Shown piece by piece: positions 40,802-50,316 of a stretch of DNA of 64,000 nt. Origin of the DNA: CALMFG01 sp963666035 (GTDB lineage Bacteria > Bacillota > Clostridia > Christensenellales > CALMFG01). Within the stretch, counting starts at the first letter, position 1; each line of letters opens with the position of its first letter. The translations under genes were made by a program, and so were the position numbers. Location: contig CAXXJI010000016.1 in NCBI GenBank assembly GCA_963666035.2, forward strand, positions 62,001 through 126,000. The letters are read 5' to 3'. Below the pieces are notes generated by a model. It saw nothing but the letters and a program-made list of their open reading frames with translations, did not search any database and was not told where the DNA came from.

Positions 40802-41512
40802 ATGGAAGCAGACTGGCGGATTCGCACCGAGCGGGTGCTCGGCAAAACGGCAATGTTGTGCTTAAAGGACGTCACCACGGTGGTGGTGGGGCTTGGCGGC
40901 GTGGGTTCGTTTGCGTTTGAAGCGCTGGTGCGCGCAGGCGTAGGCCATATGGTTGTCATCGACCATGATGTGGTGGAAAAGAGCAATTTAAACCGCCAAT
41001 TGGTTGCGATGGTCAGTACCATAGGCCAGCCAAAAGTGGAAGTCGCCAAGGCGCATGCACTGGATATCAATCCGAATATCGATATCATTCCGCATCGGGC
41101 GTTTCTGACCAAAGAAAATGCCGCGGAGCTGATACCTGATCATTCCGGGATTATCATTGACGCAATAGACAGTGTCAACGCTAAAACCGAACTGATTGTT
41201 TATGCGAAACAAAAAGGGATTCCGATTCTGTCTTCAATGGGAACAGCCAATAAAGCAGATCCGCTGGAACTGAAATTCGGCGATATCTACAAGACCAGTG
41301 TGGACCCGTTGGCCAAGGTGATGCGAAAAAAGCTGAAAGAGCAAGGCGTCACTGATTTACCAGTGGTGTATTCCACCGAGACACCGAAAATTGATCCGTC
41401 GGACAGCACCGCTTTGGGTTCAGTGGCTTATGTACCTTCGGCGGCTGGACTGATACTGGCGGCAAAAGCGGTGGCGATTTTGACAGAAAAAAGTAAGGAG
41501 TTAGAAAAATGA
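40802..41512 (+). CDS. tcdA: tRNA threonylcarbamoyladenosine dehydratase
   Basis: TcdA is an E1-like enzyme that cyclises t6A37 of tRNA to ct6A with ATP. The 236-residue protein has the adenylation site VVVGLGGVGSFAFEALVRAG, VIDHDVVEKSNLNRQLVA and IIDAIDSVNAKTELI. No catalytic or zinc CxxC cysteines are present, as usual for this branch. It starts five bases after aspS and overlaps the next gene by four. Confidence 0.92.
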   Translation: MEADWRIRTERVLGKTAMLCLKDVTTVVVGLGGVGSFAFEALVRAGVGHMVVIDHDVVEKSNLNRQLVAMVSTIGQPKVEVAKAHALDINPNIDIIPHRAFLTKENAAELIPDHSGIIIDAIDSVNAKTELIVYAKQKGIPILSSMGTANKADPLELKFGDIYKTSVDPLAKVMRKKLKEQGVTDLPVVYSTETPKIDPSDSTALGSVAYVPSAAGLILAAKAVAILTEKSKELEK

Positions 41513-41934
41513 TTGAAAAAGGCGAAGTGGTCGGTACCGAAGGCAAACTGGCCTTCGTAAAATTTATGCGGACATCGGCCTGCGGCAACTGCACAGCGTG
41601 CGGGATGGCCAAGGACGAAAAAGATGTGACGGTGCAGGTTTGGAACAGCACTGACGTGAAAAAAGGCGATTTTGTTGATGTGGAGATTGAGACCCAAAAA
41701 GCGTTGGCGTCATCGGCTATCGCGTATGTTTTTCCGCTGGGTATGCTGATGATCGGCGCGGTTTTAGGCTTTGCGATGGGCGGAGGCACACCGATTGGAA
41801 TGGACAAAAACATTTTAGGCGCGATTTTCGGTATCGGCTTTACACTGGTATCCTATGTGGTGATCAGACTGCTGGAACCTGTGTTAAAAAAGCGGCTGAA
41901 GAGCACATATAAATTGGTTGAACAGAAAAAGTAA
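41509..41934 (+). CDS. RseC/SoxR-reducing system family membrane protein
   Basis: A 141-residue protein of the RseC family. The N-terminal soluble part holds ACGNCTACGM, a cysteine cluster that can bind metal or undergo thiol exchange. Two membrane segments follow (about 70-90 and 100-120). In other bacteria such proteins act with Rnf complexes or the SoxR-reducing system. The start overlaps the tcdA stop by four bases (ATGA), indicating translational coupling, and thioredoxin comes next, which suits a redox role. Confidence 0.85.
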   Translation: MIEKGEVVGTEGKLAFVKFMRTSACGNCTACGMAKDEKDVTVQVWNSTDVKKGDFVDVEIETQKALASSAIAYVFPLGMLMIGAVLGFAMGGGTPIGMDKNILGAIFGIGFTLVSYVVIRLLEPVLKKRLKSTYKLVEQKK

Positions 41935-41957
41935 ACCGTAAATAAGGAGAAACGAAT

Positions 41958-42284
41958 ATGGCGGGACAGGCAAAGACATTGACGACTGCGAATTTTGAAA
42001 CCGAAGTATTAAAAGCAGATCAGCCGGTTTTGGTTGATTTTTGGGCAACATGGTGCGGCCCCTGCCGTATGATTGCGCCCACAGTGGAAGAGCTGGCAGA
42101 AGAGTATGCGGGGCGCGCGATTATCGGTAAAGTGGATGTCGATGAAAACCCCGAATTAGCACAGGCTTACGGCGTGATGAGCATCCCGACACTGATTCTC
42201 TTCCAAGGCGGCAAAGCGGTGAACCAGAACGTGGGGCTCACAACCAAGCGTGCGCTGGTGAAACTGATCGAGGATCATCTTTAG
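41958..42284 (+). CDS. trxA: Thioredoxin
   Basis: A 108-residue thioredoxin with the active site WCGPC at about residues 31-35 in LVDFWATWCGPCRMIAP and the cis-proline in SIPTLILF. It reduces cytoplasmic disulphides with thioredoxin reductase, which is not nearby. AAGGAG lies eight bases before ATG 41958. It is the last gene of the aspS-tcdA-rseC-trxA run. Confidence 0.96.
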   Translation: MAGQAKTLTTANFETEVLKADQPVLVDFWATWCGPCRMIAPTVEELAEEYAGRAIIGKVDVDENPELAQAYGVMSIPTLILFQGGKAVNQNVGLTTKRALVKLIEDHL

Positions 42285-42318
42285 AAAGTGATTGATGTTT
42301 TTAAATTGAAAGACGGAC

Positions 42319-42381
42319 ATTCCTGTTTGGCACCATGTGTTTTGATAGAAACTTGACAAGCAGGAATGGCTACTTTATAAT
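42319..42381 (+). promoter_or_regulatory. greA promoter with overlapping inverted repeat
   Basis: Consensus TTGACA (42353-42358), 17-base spacer and consensus TATAAT (42376-42381). CATTCCTGTTTG at 42319-42330 and CAAGCAGGAATG at 42357-42368 are inverted repeats (one mismatch); the right arm covers the spacer, so a bound regulator or a hairpin could affect transcription. Confidence 0.75.
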
Positions 42382-42470
42382 TGCAAAATACACACACGGA
42401 ATTACATTTCATACCAACGAATTATGCATAACTTATGAAAGACATTTTTATAAGTGTGAAAGGAACTTGA

Positions 42471-42947
42471 ATGGCAAACGATGCGATTATTTTAACCGCA
42501 AAAGGCGTTAAAGAACTGGAAAATAAGCTGGAGTATTTAAAAACCACCAAACGCAGTGAAATTGCGGAACAGATTAAAGTTGCGCGCGAATTTGGCGATC
42601 TTTCGGAAAATGCCGAATATGATGAAGCCAAAAACGAGCAGGCACGTGTGGAAGCCGAAATTGGGAATATCGAAAAGATGCTCCGTAACGCCGTTGTGGT
42701 GGACGAGGGCAAGGTGGATGTGCGCAAAGTCGGTGTGGGCACAGTGGTTAAGGTGTTTGATAAAACCTATAAAGAGGAAATCGAATATCAGATTGTCGGC
42801 TCGGCCGAAGTGGACTTAAGAAAAAACAAAATTTCCAATGAGTCTCCGGTCGGCAGTGCTTTGATCGGGCAAAAAGTGGGCGATACGGTCACGGTTTCAA
42901 CCCCCGGCGGCGATTTGATTATGGAGATAAAGGATATACACAGATAA
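42471..42947 (+). CDS. greA: Transcription elongation factor GreA
   Basis: GreA rescues backtracked RNA polymerase by stimulating transcript cleavage. The 158-residue protein has an N-terminal coiled coil with ARE.GDLSENAEYDEAKNEQ (tip acidic residues) and the C-terminal FKBP-like domain ending SPVGSALIGQKVGD. GAAAGGA precedes ATG 42471. It is followed 10 bases later by lysS, a common clostridial pair. Confidence 0.96.
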   Translation: MANDAIILTAKGVKELENKLEYLKTTKRSEIAEQIKVAREFGDLSENAEYDEAKNEQARVEAEIGNIEKMLRNAVVVDEGKVDVRKVGVGTVVKVFDKTYKEEIEYQIVGSAEVDLRKNKISNESPVGSALIGQKVGDTVTVSTPGGDLIMEIKDIHR

Positions 42948-42957
42948 GGCAGGTAAA

Positions 42958-44463
42958 ATGGATAACAACGAACAGAACAATCAGGTAAAAGACCCTTTGG
43001 AGGATTTAAACGAACAAAAGATTATCCGGAGGGAAAAATTGGCCGAATTGCGCGAGGCGGGCAGCGACCCTTACGCGATTACCAAGTTTGACAAAACCCA
43101 CAGCGCGAAAGAGATTAAAGAAAATTTCGAAACGCTGGAAGGTAAAACAGTCACCGTGGCGGGCAGGATGCTGCAAAAGCGGGTGATGGGCAAAGCCAGT
43201 TTCCTGCATATTCTGGACGCAACTGATAAAATACAGGTGTATGCGCGAAGAGATGTGATGGGCGAGGACCCGTACATGGCTTTTCGTAAAAAAACCGATA
43301 TCGGCGATATCTTAGGCGTCAAAGGCGTTGTTTTTTTGACCGAAAAGGGTGAGATTTCGGTGAAAGCGGATGAGATTATTCTACTTTCCAAATCTCTGAC
43401 ACCATTGCCTGAAAAATTTCACGGATTAAAGGACCCGGATTTACGATACCGTCAGCGGTATCTTGACCTCATCGTCAACCCCGAAGTCAAGGACGTGTTT
43501 GTCGCGCGTTCCAAGATTGTCAAATCCATTCGAAGCTTTTTGGATAACCAAGGTTACATTGAGGTGGAAACACCGATGCTGCACAGCACAGCAGGCGGGG
43601 CGGCGGCGAGACCGTTTATCACGTACCACAACACATTGGATATCGATATGTTCCTGCGTATTGCGTTGGAACTGCATTTGAAGCGTCTGATTGTGGGCGG
43701 TTTTGAGCGGGTGTACGAGATCGGCAGGGTGTTCCGCAACGAAGGCATGGATTACAAGCATAACCCTGAATTCACCATGATTGAGCTCTATGAAGCATAT
43801 GCCGATTTTGAACGCATGATGGATATCACCGAAGGAATTATTGTCAACGCCGCCAAGGAAGTATTGGGAAACACCAAAGTGATTTGGCAGGGTGAGGAAG
43901 TGGATCTTTCAGCGGGATTCGCCAGAAAATCCATGGTGGATTTGGTGAAAGAAAAAACCGACGCGGACTTTGGCGCGGTCAAGGACGACACAGAAGCGAT
44001 GGCTTTAGCTAAGAAAATCGGTTTGGAAGCCAAAGCGAACAGCACGCGGGGTGAGCTGTTGTATGCCGCGTTCGAGGCGTTTGTTGAGGAAACACTGTTT
44101 GCTCCGACGTTTGTCATCGACTATCCGGTGGAGGTTTCGCCGCTGGCTAAAAGAAAGGCAAGCGCACCTTGGCTGACCGAGCGGTTTGAGCTGTTTATCA
44201 CCGGCCGAGAGATGGCCAACGCGTTTAGCGAACTCAACGACCCCATCGACCAGCGTGAGCGGTTTATGGAGCAGGCGCGCCATCGGAGCGAAGGGGACGA
44301 GGAAGCGCATATGATGGATGATGACTATATCCAGGCACTGGAATACGGCCTGCCGCCGACCGGCGGGATGGGCATGGGTATTGACCGTCTGGTTCAGCTG
44401 TTGACCGACAGCTATTCCATCCGGGACGTGATTTTGTTCCCGACCATGAAACCCAAAGAATAA
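42958..44463 (+). CDS. lysS: Lysyl-tRNA synthetase, class II
   Basis: The 501-residue class II LysRS charges tRNA-Lys. It shows the anticodon OB fold (VTVAGRMLQKRVMGKASFLHI), motif 2 (RVFRNEGMDYKHNPEFTMIE) and motif 3 (GLPPTGGMGMGIDRLVQLL). Both lysine tRNA species (TTT and CTT) are encoded at 16829 and 17396. It shares the greA transcript and ends in a terminator at 44487. Confidence 0.97.
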   Translation: MDNNEQNNQVKDPLEDLNEQKIIRREKLAELREAGSDPYAITKFDKTHSAKEIKENFETLEGKTVTVAGRMLQKRVMGKASFLHILDATDKIQVYARRDVMGEDPYMAFRKKTDIGDILGVKGVVFLTEKGEISVKADEIILLSKSLTPLPEKFHGLKDPDLRYRQRYLDLIVNPEVKDVFVARSKIVKSIRSFLDNQGYIEVETPMLHSTAGGAAARPFITYHNTLDIDMFLRIALELHLKRLIVGGFERVYEIGRVFRNEGMDYKHNPEFTMIELYEAYADFERMMDITEGIIVNAAKEVLGNTKVIWQGEEVDLSAGFARKSMVDLVKEKTDADFGAVKDDTEAMALAKKIGLEAKANSTRGELLYAAFEAFVEETLFAPTFVIDYPVEVSPLAKRKASAPWLTERFELFITGREMANAFSELNDPIDQRERFMEQARHRSEGDEEAHMMDDDYIQALEYGLPPTGGMGMGIDRLVQLLTDSYSIRDVILFPTMKPKE

Positions 44464-44486
44464 TAAAGAATTTAGTTGATATAAAA

Positions 44487-44512
44487 GGCTATGGTATTCA
44501 TAGTCTTTTTTT
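44487..44512 (+). terminator. Terminator of greA-lysS
   Basis: GGCTATG, loop GTATT, CATAGTC and seven T, directly after lysS. Confidence 0.88.
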
Positions 44513-44623
44513 GTATTATGCGATTCATTGTTGAAAAAAAGATGACGTAGAGATAGACATTGCTTACATAGATGGACGAAATTGGGTTATAATGATAAAA
44601 ACTAAATTCAAGGATAAGAACTG

Positions 44624-45358
44624 ATGAACAAATCTGAGTATAAGAAAAGAAGGTTTGCTGCCATTATCATTATCATTAGCATGGCCATTATCATGCTAGG
44701 GGCACTTTTTTACTTTTTTGTTTTTAGAGTAAATCTAGTTATCAAAGAAGACCTACCACTTTTTAAATACAAAGAACATCTGCTAGAAGATGAATCCAGT
44801 GTATTTAGTGAACAGGGTATTGTGATTGAAACCAGTGAATTTCCAAGCAAAGTGATTGATTATTCTAACAATGATTTTGCGGTAATGTTGATGAATGATC
44901 GGATATTGACCGAGAAATATTTTGATTTTTTGGAACAGGAAGCGAAAAGCGCTGGTAGCATATATGAGACCAAACGCGGGATAAAAATCGGGAGCACGGC
45001 GGAGGATATCATTGAAGCTTATTCTGGGATGGAATGTATGGTAATTGATTACCACGGAGAACATGACTATCTTCCGGTACAACGATTGGGGAAAGCGCGG
45101 TATTCAGATAAACTCACTGACAGATTTTCTGACACATATATTATTAGAATCACAGCTTGCTATGCAGGAGAAGATTCTTGTCTAAAAGGCGAATTTTTTG
45201 ATAGAAGAAATATTGTTTTTAATTCACTTCCTGACACAGTTTATAAATACGAAGATTATCCTTTGTTTATTGGGAGTTCTTATGTATTTTCGACACGTTT
45301 TTTAATAGAAGATAATAAAGCGATAAATATCACAATAAGGCATTGGGAGCTGGATTAA
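44624..45358 (+). CDS. Membrane-anchored protein of unknown function, paralogue 1
   Basis: I do not recognise this 244-residue protein. A basic start (NKSEYKKRR) and one membrane segment (about 11-34, AAIIIIISMAIIMLGALFYF) predict a soluble part outside the cell. Near the middle is KIGSTAEDIIEAYSGMEC, which resembles VTDGLDDIVKAYAGLPC of the next gene, and both proteins end in a hydrophobic strand, so the two are probably distant paralogues. The gene is AT-rich compared with lysS. Its start is clear, with AAGGATAAG eight bases upstream. Confidence 0.65.
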   Translation: MNKSEYKKRRFAAIIIIISMAIIMLGALFYFFVFRVNLVIKEDLPLFKYKEHLLEDESSVFSEQGIVIETSEFPSKVIDYSNNDFAVMLMNDRILTEKYFDFLEQEAKSAGSIYETKRGIKIGSTAEDIIEAYSGMECMVIDYHGEHDYLPVQRLGKARYSDKLTDRFSDTYIIRITACYAGEDSCLKGEFFDRRNIVFNSLPDTVYKYEDYPLFIGSSYVFSTRFLIEDNKAINITIRHWELD

Positions 45359-45475
45359 ACGGTGGGACGTTGAATGATAAAATATCGCTTTATTGTATAA
45401 GTATTAGCTAATTTCATTAGTAAATTATTCAGAATAAATGGTGCGTAACATTTAGTAGAAGGACAGAATGATTTT

Positions 45476-46078
45476 ATGACTAAAGAAAAAAGTAAAAAAA
45501 GCAATCCAATAATGATAATAATTGTATTCGGTGCAAGTGCTTTATATATTGCATTGATTATGATTTTTCCTGTGATGATGCATTACTATGAGCCTGCGAC
45601 GATGATGGCTGTGGAAGAGTTTAGGTACTATAGACATGGACAAGCGATAGTTGAAGATGGGCGGTATCCTTATGATATCTTTGGTGGCAATCTTATGTTT
45701 GCTCTTGCAGATGGAGACACGTATCAGGATGTTTCAACGTTACGTAATATCCATGTTACCGATGGACTGGATGATATTGTAAAAGCATATGCTGGCTTAC
45801 CTTGTACCATTGAACGATTTAAATTATTCACTAGAAAATATGATGATTTAGCTGTGTTTGCTGCGAAAAAAGAAAATAAGAACATTAAGGGCGTCACCAG
45901 TATCAAATATACCTCATATTTCATTGACGAACAGCCCGTTACTATTAAAGAGTACAAAGCAGCATGCAGAGATAAAGATATGGCAGAGAGTGCTTGGCGT
46001 GCGGATCTCTATTTTTATCTTGTTAATGATAAGATTGTTCATGTAATTAAAGCTTATCCAAATGCAGGGGTTATGTAA
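45476..46078 (+). CDS. Membrane-anchored protein of unknown function, paralogue 2
   Basis: A 200-residue protein of the same layout as its upstream neighbour: lysine-rich start (TKEKSKKSN), one membrane segment (about 12-36), and a soluble outer part with HVTDGLDDIVKAYAGLPC and a C-terminal strand DLYFYLVNDKIVHVI. No motif names a function. It is AT-rich and lies 117 bases after paralogue 1; no shared promoter is obvious. Local duplication and divergence is the simplest origin. Confidence 0.65.
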   Translation: MTKEKSKKSNPIMIIIVFGASALYIALIMIFPVMMHYYEPATMMAVEEFRYYRHGQAIVEDGRYPYDIFGGNLMFALADGDTYQDVSTLRNIHVTDGLDDIVKAYAGLPCTIERFKLFTRKYDDLAVFAAKKENKNIKGVTSIKYTSYFIDEQPVTIKEYKAACRDKDMAESAWRADLYFYLVNDKIVHVIKAYPNAGVM

Positions 46079-46189
46079 CAAAAAAGGGTTTATATTTCAC
46101 GGAAGTCCATTTAAGGAAAAACAATAAATAAAGAGTAATAAAAAAAGCGCATTTTAAATAATGTTTTTGTCAGTTTTTAGATTCATGTC

Positions 46190-47455
46190 TTATTCACAGA
46201 GCCCCGCCAATGCTTTCTCGTCCGCAATATTGCCGACAAAATCCGCATTCAGTGTATCAAAGTCAAATATTTTGGGGATAATACGGTGAATATCATCCAG
46301 TGTGACTGCATCCAGTTTGCGAAGCGTCTCCTCCTGACTGTCTACATGTCCCAGCAGGGTTTGGGATTTACCGAGCGCCTGCATCCGTGCGCTGGTGCTC
46401 TCCAGACTCAGCATATAGTTGCCGTGCAACTGGGTTTTGGAGTTTAAAAACTCCTCTTCGGGAACACCGCTGTCTTTGATCTGCCGAACTTCATCGAAAA
46501 TGCGCGAAAGCGCTTTTTCGGCGGTTTTGGCGCCGGTTCCGGCATAGATGCCGAACATCCCTGCGCCTACATAAGCGGAAAGATAGGCATAGACGCTGTA
46601 GACCAGCCCCAGTTCCTCGCGGATGGATTGGAACAGACGGGAGCTCATGGAGCCGCCAAACAGGTTGGACAGTACCATATAGGCCATCCGATCGTCGCTG
46701 TCGTACGCAACGCCGTTAAAACCGAGTGAAATATGTGTTTGCTCAATGTCCCGCGTGATAAAGCGGATATTTTTTTGGGGCAAAAACACATCTGCTTTGG
46801 CCGGAGTATGCGGAGCTGCTTTTGGTGCCTTTATATCGCCGAAATATTTTTCAAGCATTTCCAAAAGCGCGGATTCGTCCATTTTGCCCGCCGCCGAGAT
46901 GACGATGTTTTCGGGATAATAGTGTTTGTCCATATAGGCGGTTAAATCCTTGCGCTTGAACCGTTTGATGTTTTCGGCAGGACCGATGATGGGTTTAGAG
47001 TATTCAGAGCCTTCGAAGAAGTCGATGGATACCTGCTCATGCGCCAGCTCGTCTGGCTGGTCGTTGATCATGGCAATCTCTTCTAAGATGACAAAACGCT
47101 CTTTATCCAGCTCAGCATCGTCAAGCACGGCGTTTTTGACAAGGTCGGAAAGCACATCGACTGCCACCTCGGTTTCATCCGCCACAACCTTGGCGTAGTA
47201 GCAGGTGGCTTCCTTTGAGGTAAAGGCGTTCACCTGACCCCCGATTTTATCGAAGGCGATTGCGATATCCTTTGCACTTCGCGTGGTTGTACCTTTAAAC
47301 AGCATATGTTCGATGACATGCGATATGCCATTTTCCTTTTCGTTCTCAAAAACCGAACCGGTTTTCACCCATACGCCGAGGGAGACTGAACTGAAGTGTG
47401 GGAGGCTTTCCGAAACCACGGTGATACCGTTTTTCAGCGAGTATGTTTTGATCAT
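46190..47455 (-). CDS. M16 family zinc peptidase (processing protease type)
   Basis: A 421-residue M16 peptidase like Bacillus MlpA/YmxG. The inverted zinc motif HVIEH (about residues 46-50, in NGISHVIEHMLFKGT) is intact, with the downstream glutamate region DELAHEQVSIDFF. The C-terminal half is the non-catalytic twin domain (GGSMSSRLFQSIREELGLVYSVYAY). It acts in the cytoplasm or on exported peptides; the substrate is unknown. The usual neighbours pnp and dut are absent here. Confidence 0.93.
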   Translation of the reverse strand: MIKTYSLKNGITVVSESLPHFSSVSLGVWVKTGSVFENEKENGISHVIEHMLFKGTTTRSAKDIAIAFDKIGGQVNAFTSKEATCYYAKVVADETEVAVDVLSDLVKNAVLDDAELDKERFVILEEIAMINDQPDELAHEQVSIDFFEGSEYSKPIIGPAENIKRFKRKDLTAYMDKHYYPENIVISAAGKMDESALLEMLEKYFGDIKAPKAAPHTPAKADVFLPQKNIRFITRDIEQTHISLGFNGVAYDSDDRMAYMVLSNLFGGSMSSRLFQSIREELGLVYSVYAYLSAYVGAGMFGIYAGTGAKTAEKALSRIFDEVRQIKDSGVPEEEFLNSKTQLHGNYMLSLESTSARMQALGKSQTLLGHVDSQEETLRKLDAVTLDDIHRIIPKIFDFDTLNADFVGNIADEKALAGLCE

Positions 47456-47592
47456 AAGTTTTCCTTTATGTTGATTTTTATAGTGCTATGGTTTAGAGTA
47501 TATCACAAGCGAATCACGCTGAAGAAGAAATATTTTGTTAAATCCTCAACCTGGTTTGACCACGATACTTAAAGAAAAACGGAGAAACAAAA

Positions 47593-48837
47593 ATGACTGC
47601 AGAAATCATTTCAATCGGCACCGAACTTCTGCTGGGCGATACGGTGAATACCAATGCCGCGGCGATCGGGCAGATTTTGGCCGAACTCAGCATCGACAGT
47701 TTCTATCAGACGGTGGTGGGGGATAATCCGGCGCGTTTAAAGGCAGCGATTGAAACGGCCTTTTCCCGCGCGGACATGGTCATCACCACTGGCGGTCTTG
47801 GACCCACGTACGATGACATTACCAAGGATATCGTGGCTGAGTATTTTGGACAGGAACTGGTGTACGACGAAAAAGCGATCGAAAACATTAACCACCTGTT
47901 TGATTCATTAGGCCGTTTGATGACGGAAAACAATATGCGGCAGGCGCTGGTGATTGAAGGCAGTGTGGTTTTAGAAAACGAGTATGGGCTTGCTCCCGGG
48001 ATTTATTATGAAAAAGACGGCAAAACGGCGGTGATGCTGCCTGGGCCGCCCTATGAGATGGCGCCCATGCTGAAAAACAAATTGTTCCCGATTCTGGAAG
48101 CGCGAACCGGGTATACTTTGGTCTCACGAAATATCCATATCTTCGGGGTGGGGGAATCCCGTGTGGAAGACATATTGCACGAGATGATGGTGACGGGGAC
48201 CAACCCCACGGTGGCGCCTTACGCCAAACAAGGCGAGGTGACTGTGCGTGTGACGGCCCGAGCAGAGACAAAAGAGGCGGGCCTAAAGATTGTCAATCCA
48301 GTGGTGGATGAGATTCTAGGCATCTTTGGAGACGCGATTTACGCGGTGGATACGCCGAATCTGCAGACCGCTCTGGTTGAAAAATTAAAAGAAAAAAGAC
48401 TGACCATCGCCGTGGCGGAAAGCTGTACCGGCGGGTTGATCGCAAAAAAAATCACTGAGATATCCGGCTCATCCGAAGTGTTCGGTTACGGTGTGGTGAC
48501 TTATGCCAATGAAGCCAAGGAAAAAATGATTGGTGTCAAGACGCAGACACTGATGGAATATGGGGCGGTCAGCCACGAGACCGCATCCGAGATGGCCAAC
48601 GGCGTTCGAAAAATCAGCGGCGCGGATATCGGCATTGCGGTCACGGGCATCGCAGGGCCGGGCGGCGGCACCGAAACAAAACCGGTGGGGCTGGTGTATA
48701 TCGGCATCAGTACGGCGGGCGGCACAGAAACCCACGAGTTTCGCCTGAGCCGCGGCCGGACGGATGAGCGCGCGGCAATTCGCGAATACGCCAGTCAGAA
48801 CGCGTTGTATCTGGCTTTGAAAAAATTGAGGGATTAA
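47593..48837 (+). CDS. cinA: CinA-like protein, ADP-ribose pyrophosphatase/NMN deamidase type
   Basis: A 414-residue two-domain protein. The N-terminal MoaB-like domain starts EIISIGTELLLGDTVNTNAA and has TTGGLGPTYDDITKD. The C-terminal PncC domain has VAESCTGGLIAKKITEISGSS and IAVTGIAGPGGGTETKPVG, the NMN deamidase site used in pyridine nucleotide recycling. In many Bacillota cinA lies just before recA; here ftsK, rimO and pgsA intervene, but the order cinA...ftsK-rimO-pgsA-recA is preserved. Confidence 0.94.
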   Translation: MTAEIISIGTELLLGDTVNTNAAAIGQILAELSIDSFYQTVVGDNPARLKAAIETAFSRADMVITTGGLGPTYDDITKDIVAEYFGQELVYDEKAIENINHLFDSLGRLMTENNMRQALVIEGSVVLENEYGLAPGIYYEKDGKTAVMLPGPPYEMAPMLKNKLFPILEARTGYTLVSRNIHIFGVGESRVEDILHEMMVTGTNPTVAPYAKQGEVTVRVTARAETKEAGLKIVNPVVDEILGIFGDAIYAVDTPNLQTALVEKLKEKRLTIAVAESCTGGLIAKKITEISGSSEVFGYGVVTYANEAKEKMIGVKTQTLMEYGAVSHETASEMANGVRKISGADIGIAVTGIAGPGGGTETKPVGLVYIGISTAGGTETHEFRLSRGRTDERAAIREYASQNALYLALKKLRD

Positions 48838-48839
48838 AA

Positions 48840-48873
48840 AAAGCTTAGGCGGTTAAACCGCTTAAGCTTTCTT
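48840..48873. terminator. Terminator between cinA and the MFS gene
   Basis: AAGCTTAGGCGGTT paired with ACCGCTTAAGCTT (one mismatch), A-rich on the left and TTTCTT on the right; it can serve both convergent genes. Confidence 0.75.
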
Positions 48874-48888
48874 AAAAACCGATTATGA

Positions 48889-50154
48889 TCAATCCATCGG
48901 CTCTTCAAGCGCGATATCGCTCAGGTCAGTGTGTACCGGATGGTCGATTTTAACGAGTATCGCCACCACCAGATTGGTCAGCGAAAGCGCCGCCGCCGCA
49001 TAAAAGACATATTGCGGGCCGTAGTGAGTCCAGACGATGCCGCCAAGATAGGCGCAAAGGATACTGACCACATGGTCCATGCTCATGCCGGTAGTCAGGG
49101 TGTGCGTGATATCCATCTCGGATTTGGCGATGGAACGCAAGTACGACACACGGATGATCTCCATGCTCTCGCTCATCATATCCAGCACATACAGCCCGTA
49201 AGCTAAAAACACAGGTAAACCAACAAGTGCCAGCTTACCGCTTGCAAACATGCCGCTGACAAGCCCATAGAGAATATATACACCGATAAACGAAATGGCG
49301 TCGAAATACAGCATTTTTTTAATACCGATTTTATCGATATATCTTCCAATAGCGGGGACAAAGAACATACAGAAAAATCCGCCCAGCATGTTAAGCACCG
49401 AAAGTGTATCCGCGCCTTTGCTCAAGATTTCGATCAGCACCCAAGGACCGAATACCACCGCAATCTGTTTCTGTGCACCATATAATACAGCTAATATGTA
49501 ATAGAACTTATAATCCTTATCAAACACCAGTTTGACCTTTCGGTGGGACTGCACTGCCGCACCGATATTTTTGTTGAGGCTGATCAAAAGGATCATAGCA
49601 ATCAGGGTAAACGCACCGGACAAAATAAAAATCCATTTAACCTTTGTGGTGAAGGAAAAAATACCGAAACGAAAACCGAAAAATACGATGAGTCCCGCCA
49701 CCAGATTAAACGCGGTTTTCACACCGCCGAAGGTGCCCAGCCATTTACCGATGGTGCGCTTGTCCTCAACCAGGGACATGCCGATGGATTTTTCCAAAGG
49801 GAAAAACAGGTGCATGCCCATGGAGTTGATGAAAAGAAAAATGGTCATGACAGCGAACATGGGGGTTAAAAACCCCAGTGCCATGATGCCGATAAAAGAA
49901 AGCACCTGCGCCACCACAGCGATACGGATATCGCCAAGATAGGAAATAACCGCGATGACCAAAAGGCTTAATATACCCGGCAGTTCGCGCGGGAATTCAA
50001 TGAGACCCCGCTGGTATGACGTGACGTTATAGGCTTCCTTGAAATAGTTGGAAAAAACGATGTTGGAAAGCCCCAACGCCAGACTGACAAAAGCGAGGGT
50101 AAAGATGAAGATGATGATATTTTTGTTGTTGGTCTTGAAGAATTTTTTCAGCAT
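48889..50154 (-). CDS. Major facilitator superfamily transporter
   Basis: A 421-residue polytopic protein with about 12 hydrophobic segments in two halves. The first loop has the pattern YLGDIRIAV, a degraded MFS motif A, and the middle loop is basic (SHRKVKLVFDKDYKFYY). The substrate cannot be told. It interrupts the plus-strand cinA-ftsK run and is probably an insertion into that conserved order. Confidence 0.85.
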   Translation of the reverse strand: MLKKFFKTNNKNIIIFIFTLAFVSLALGLSNIVFSNYFKEAYNVTSYQRGLIEFPRELPGILSLLVIAVISYLGDIRIAVVAQVLSFIGIMALGFLTPMFAVMTIFLFINSMGMHLFFPLEKSIGMSLVEDKRTIGKWLGTFGGVKTAFNLVAGLIVFFGFRFGIFSFTTKVKWIFILSGAFTLIAMILLISLNKNIGAAVQSHRKVKLVFDKDYKFYYILAVLYGAQKQIAVVFGPWVLIEILSKGADTLSVLNMLGGFFCMFFVPAIGRYIDKIGIKKMLYFDAISFIGVYILYGLVSGMFASGKLALVGLPVFLAYGLYVLDMMSESMEIIRVSYLRSIAKSEMDITHTLTTGMSMDHVVSILCAYLGGIVWTHYGPQYVFYAAAALSLTNLVVAILVKIDHPVHTDLSDIALEEPMD

Positions 50155-50250
50155 GTGAGCCCCTTGATGTAAGCATAAAATTTATATTTGTATTGTTGAT
50201 TGATATCAGCGGATATTATATCATATAAAAGCATGGGTGGATAAAAAGTT

Positions 50251-50279
50251 TTGTTGAAATGCTGAAACAAATGTATAAT
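50251..50279 (+). promoter_or_regulatory. ftsK promoter
   Basis: TTGTTG, 17-base spacer, consensus TATAAT, 37 bases before the ATG. Confidence 0.65.
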
Positions 50280-50316
50280 ATAGTATTAGAGAAATACAGA
50301 TAAAGGTGGATATACC

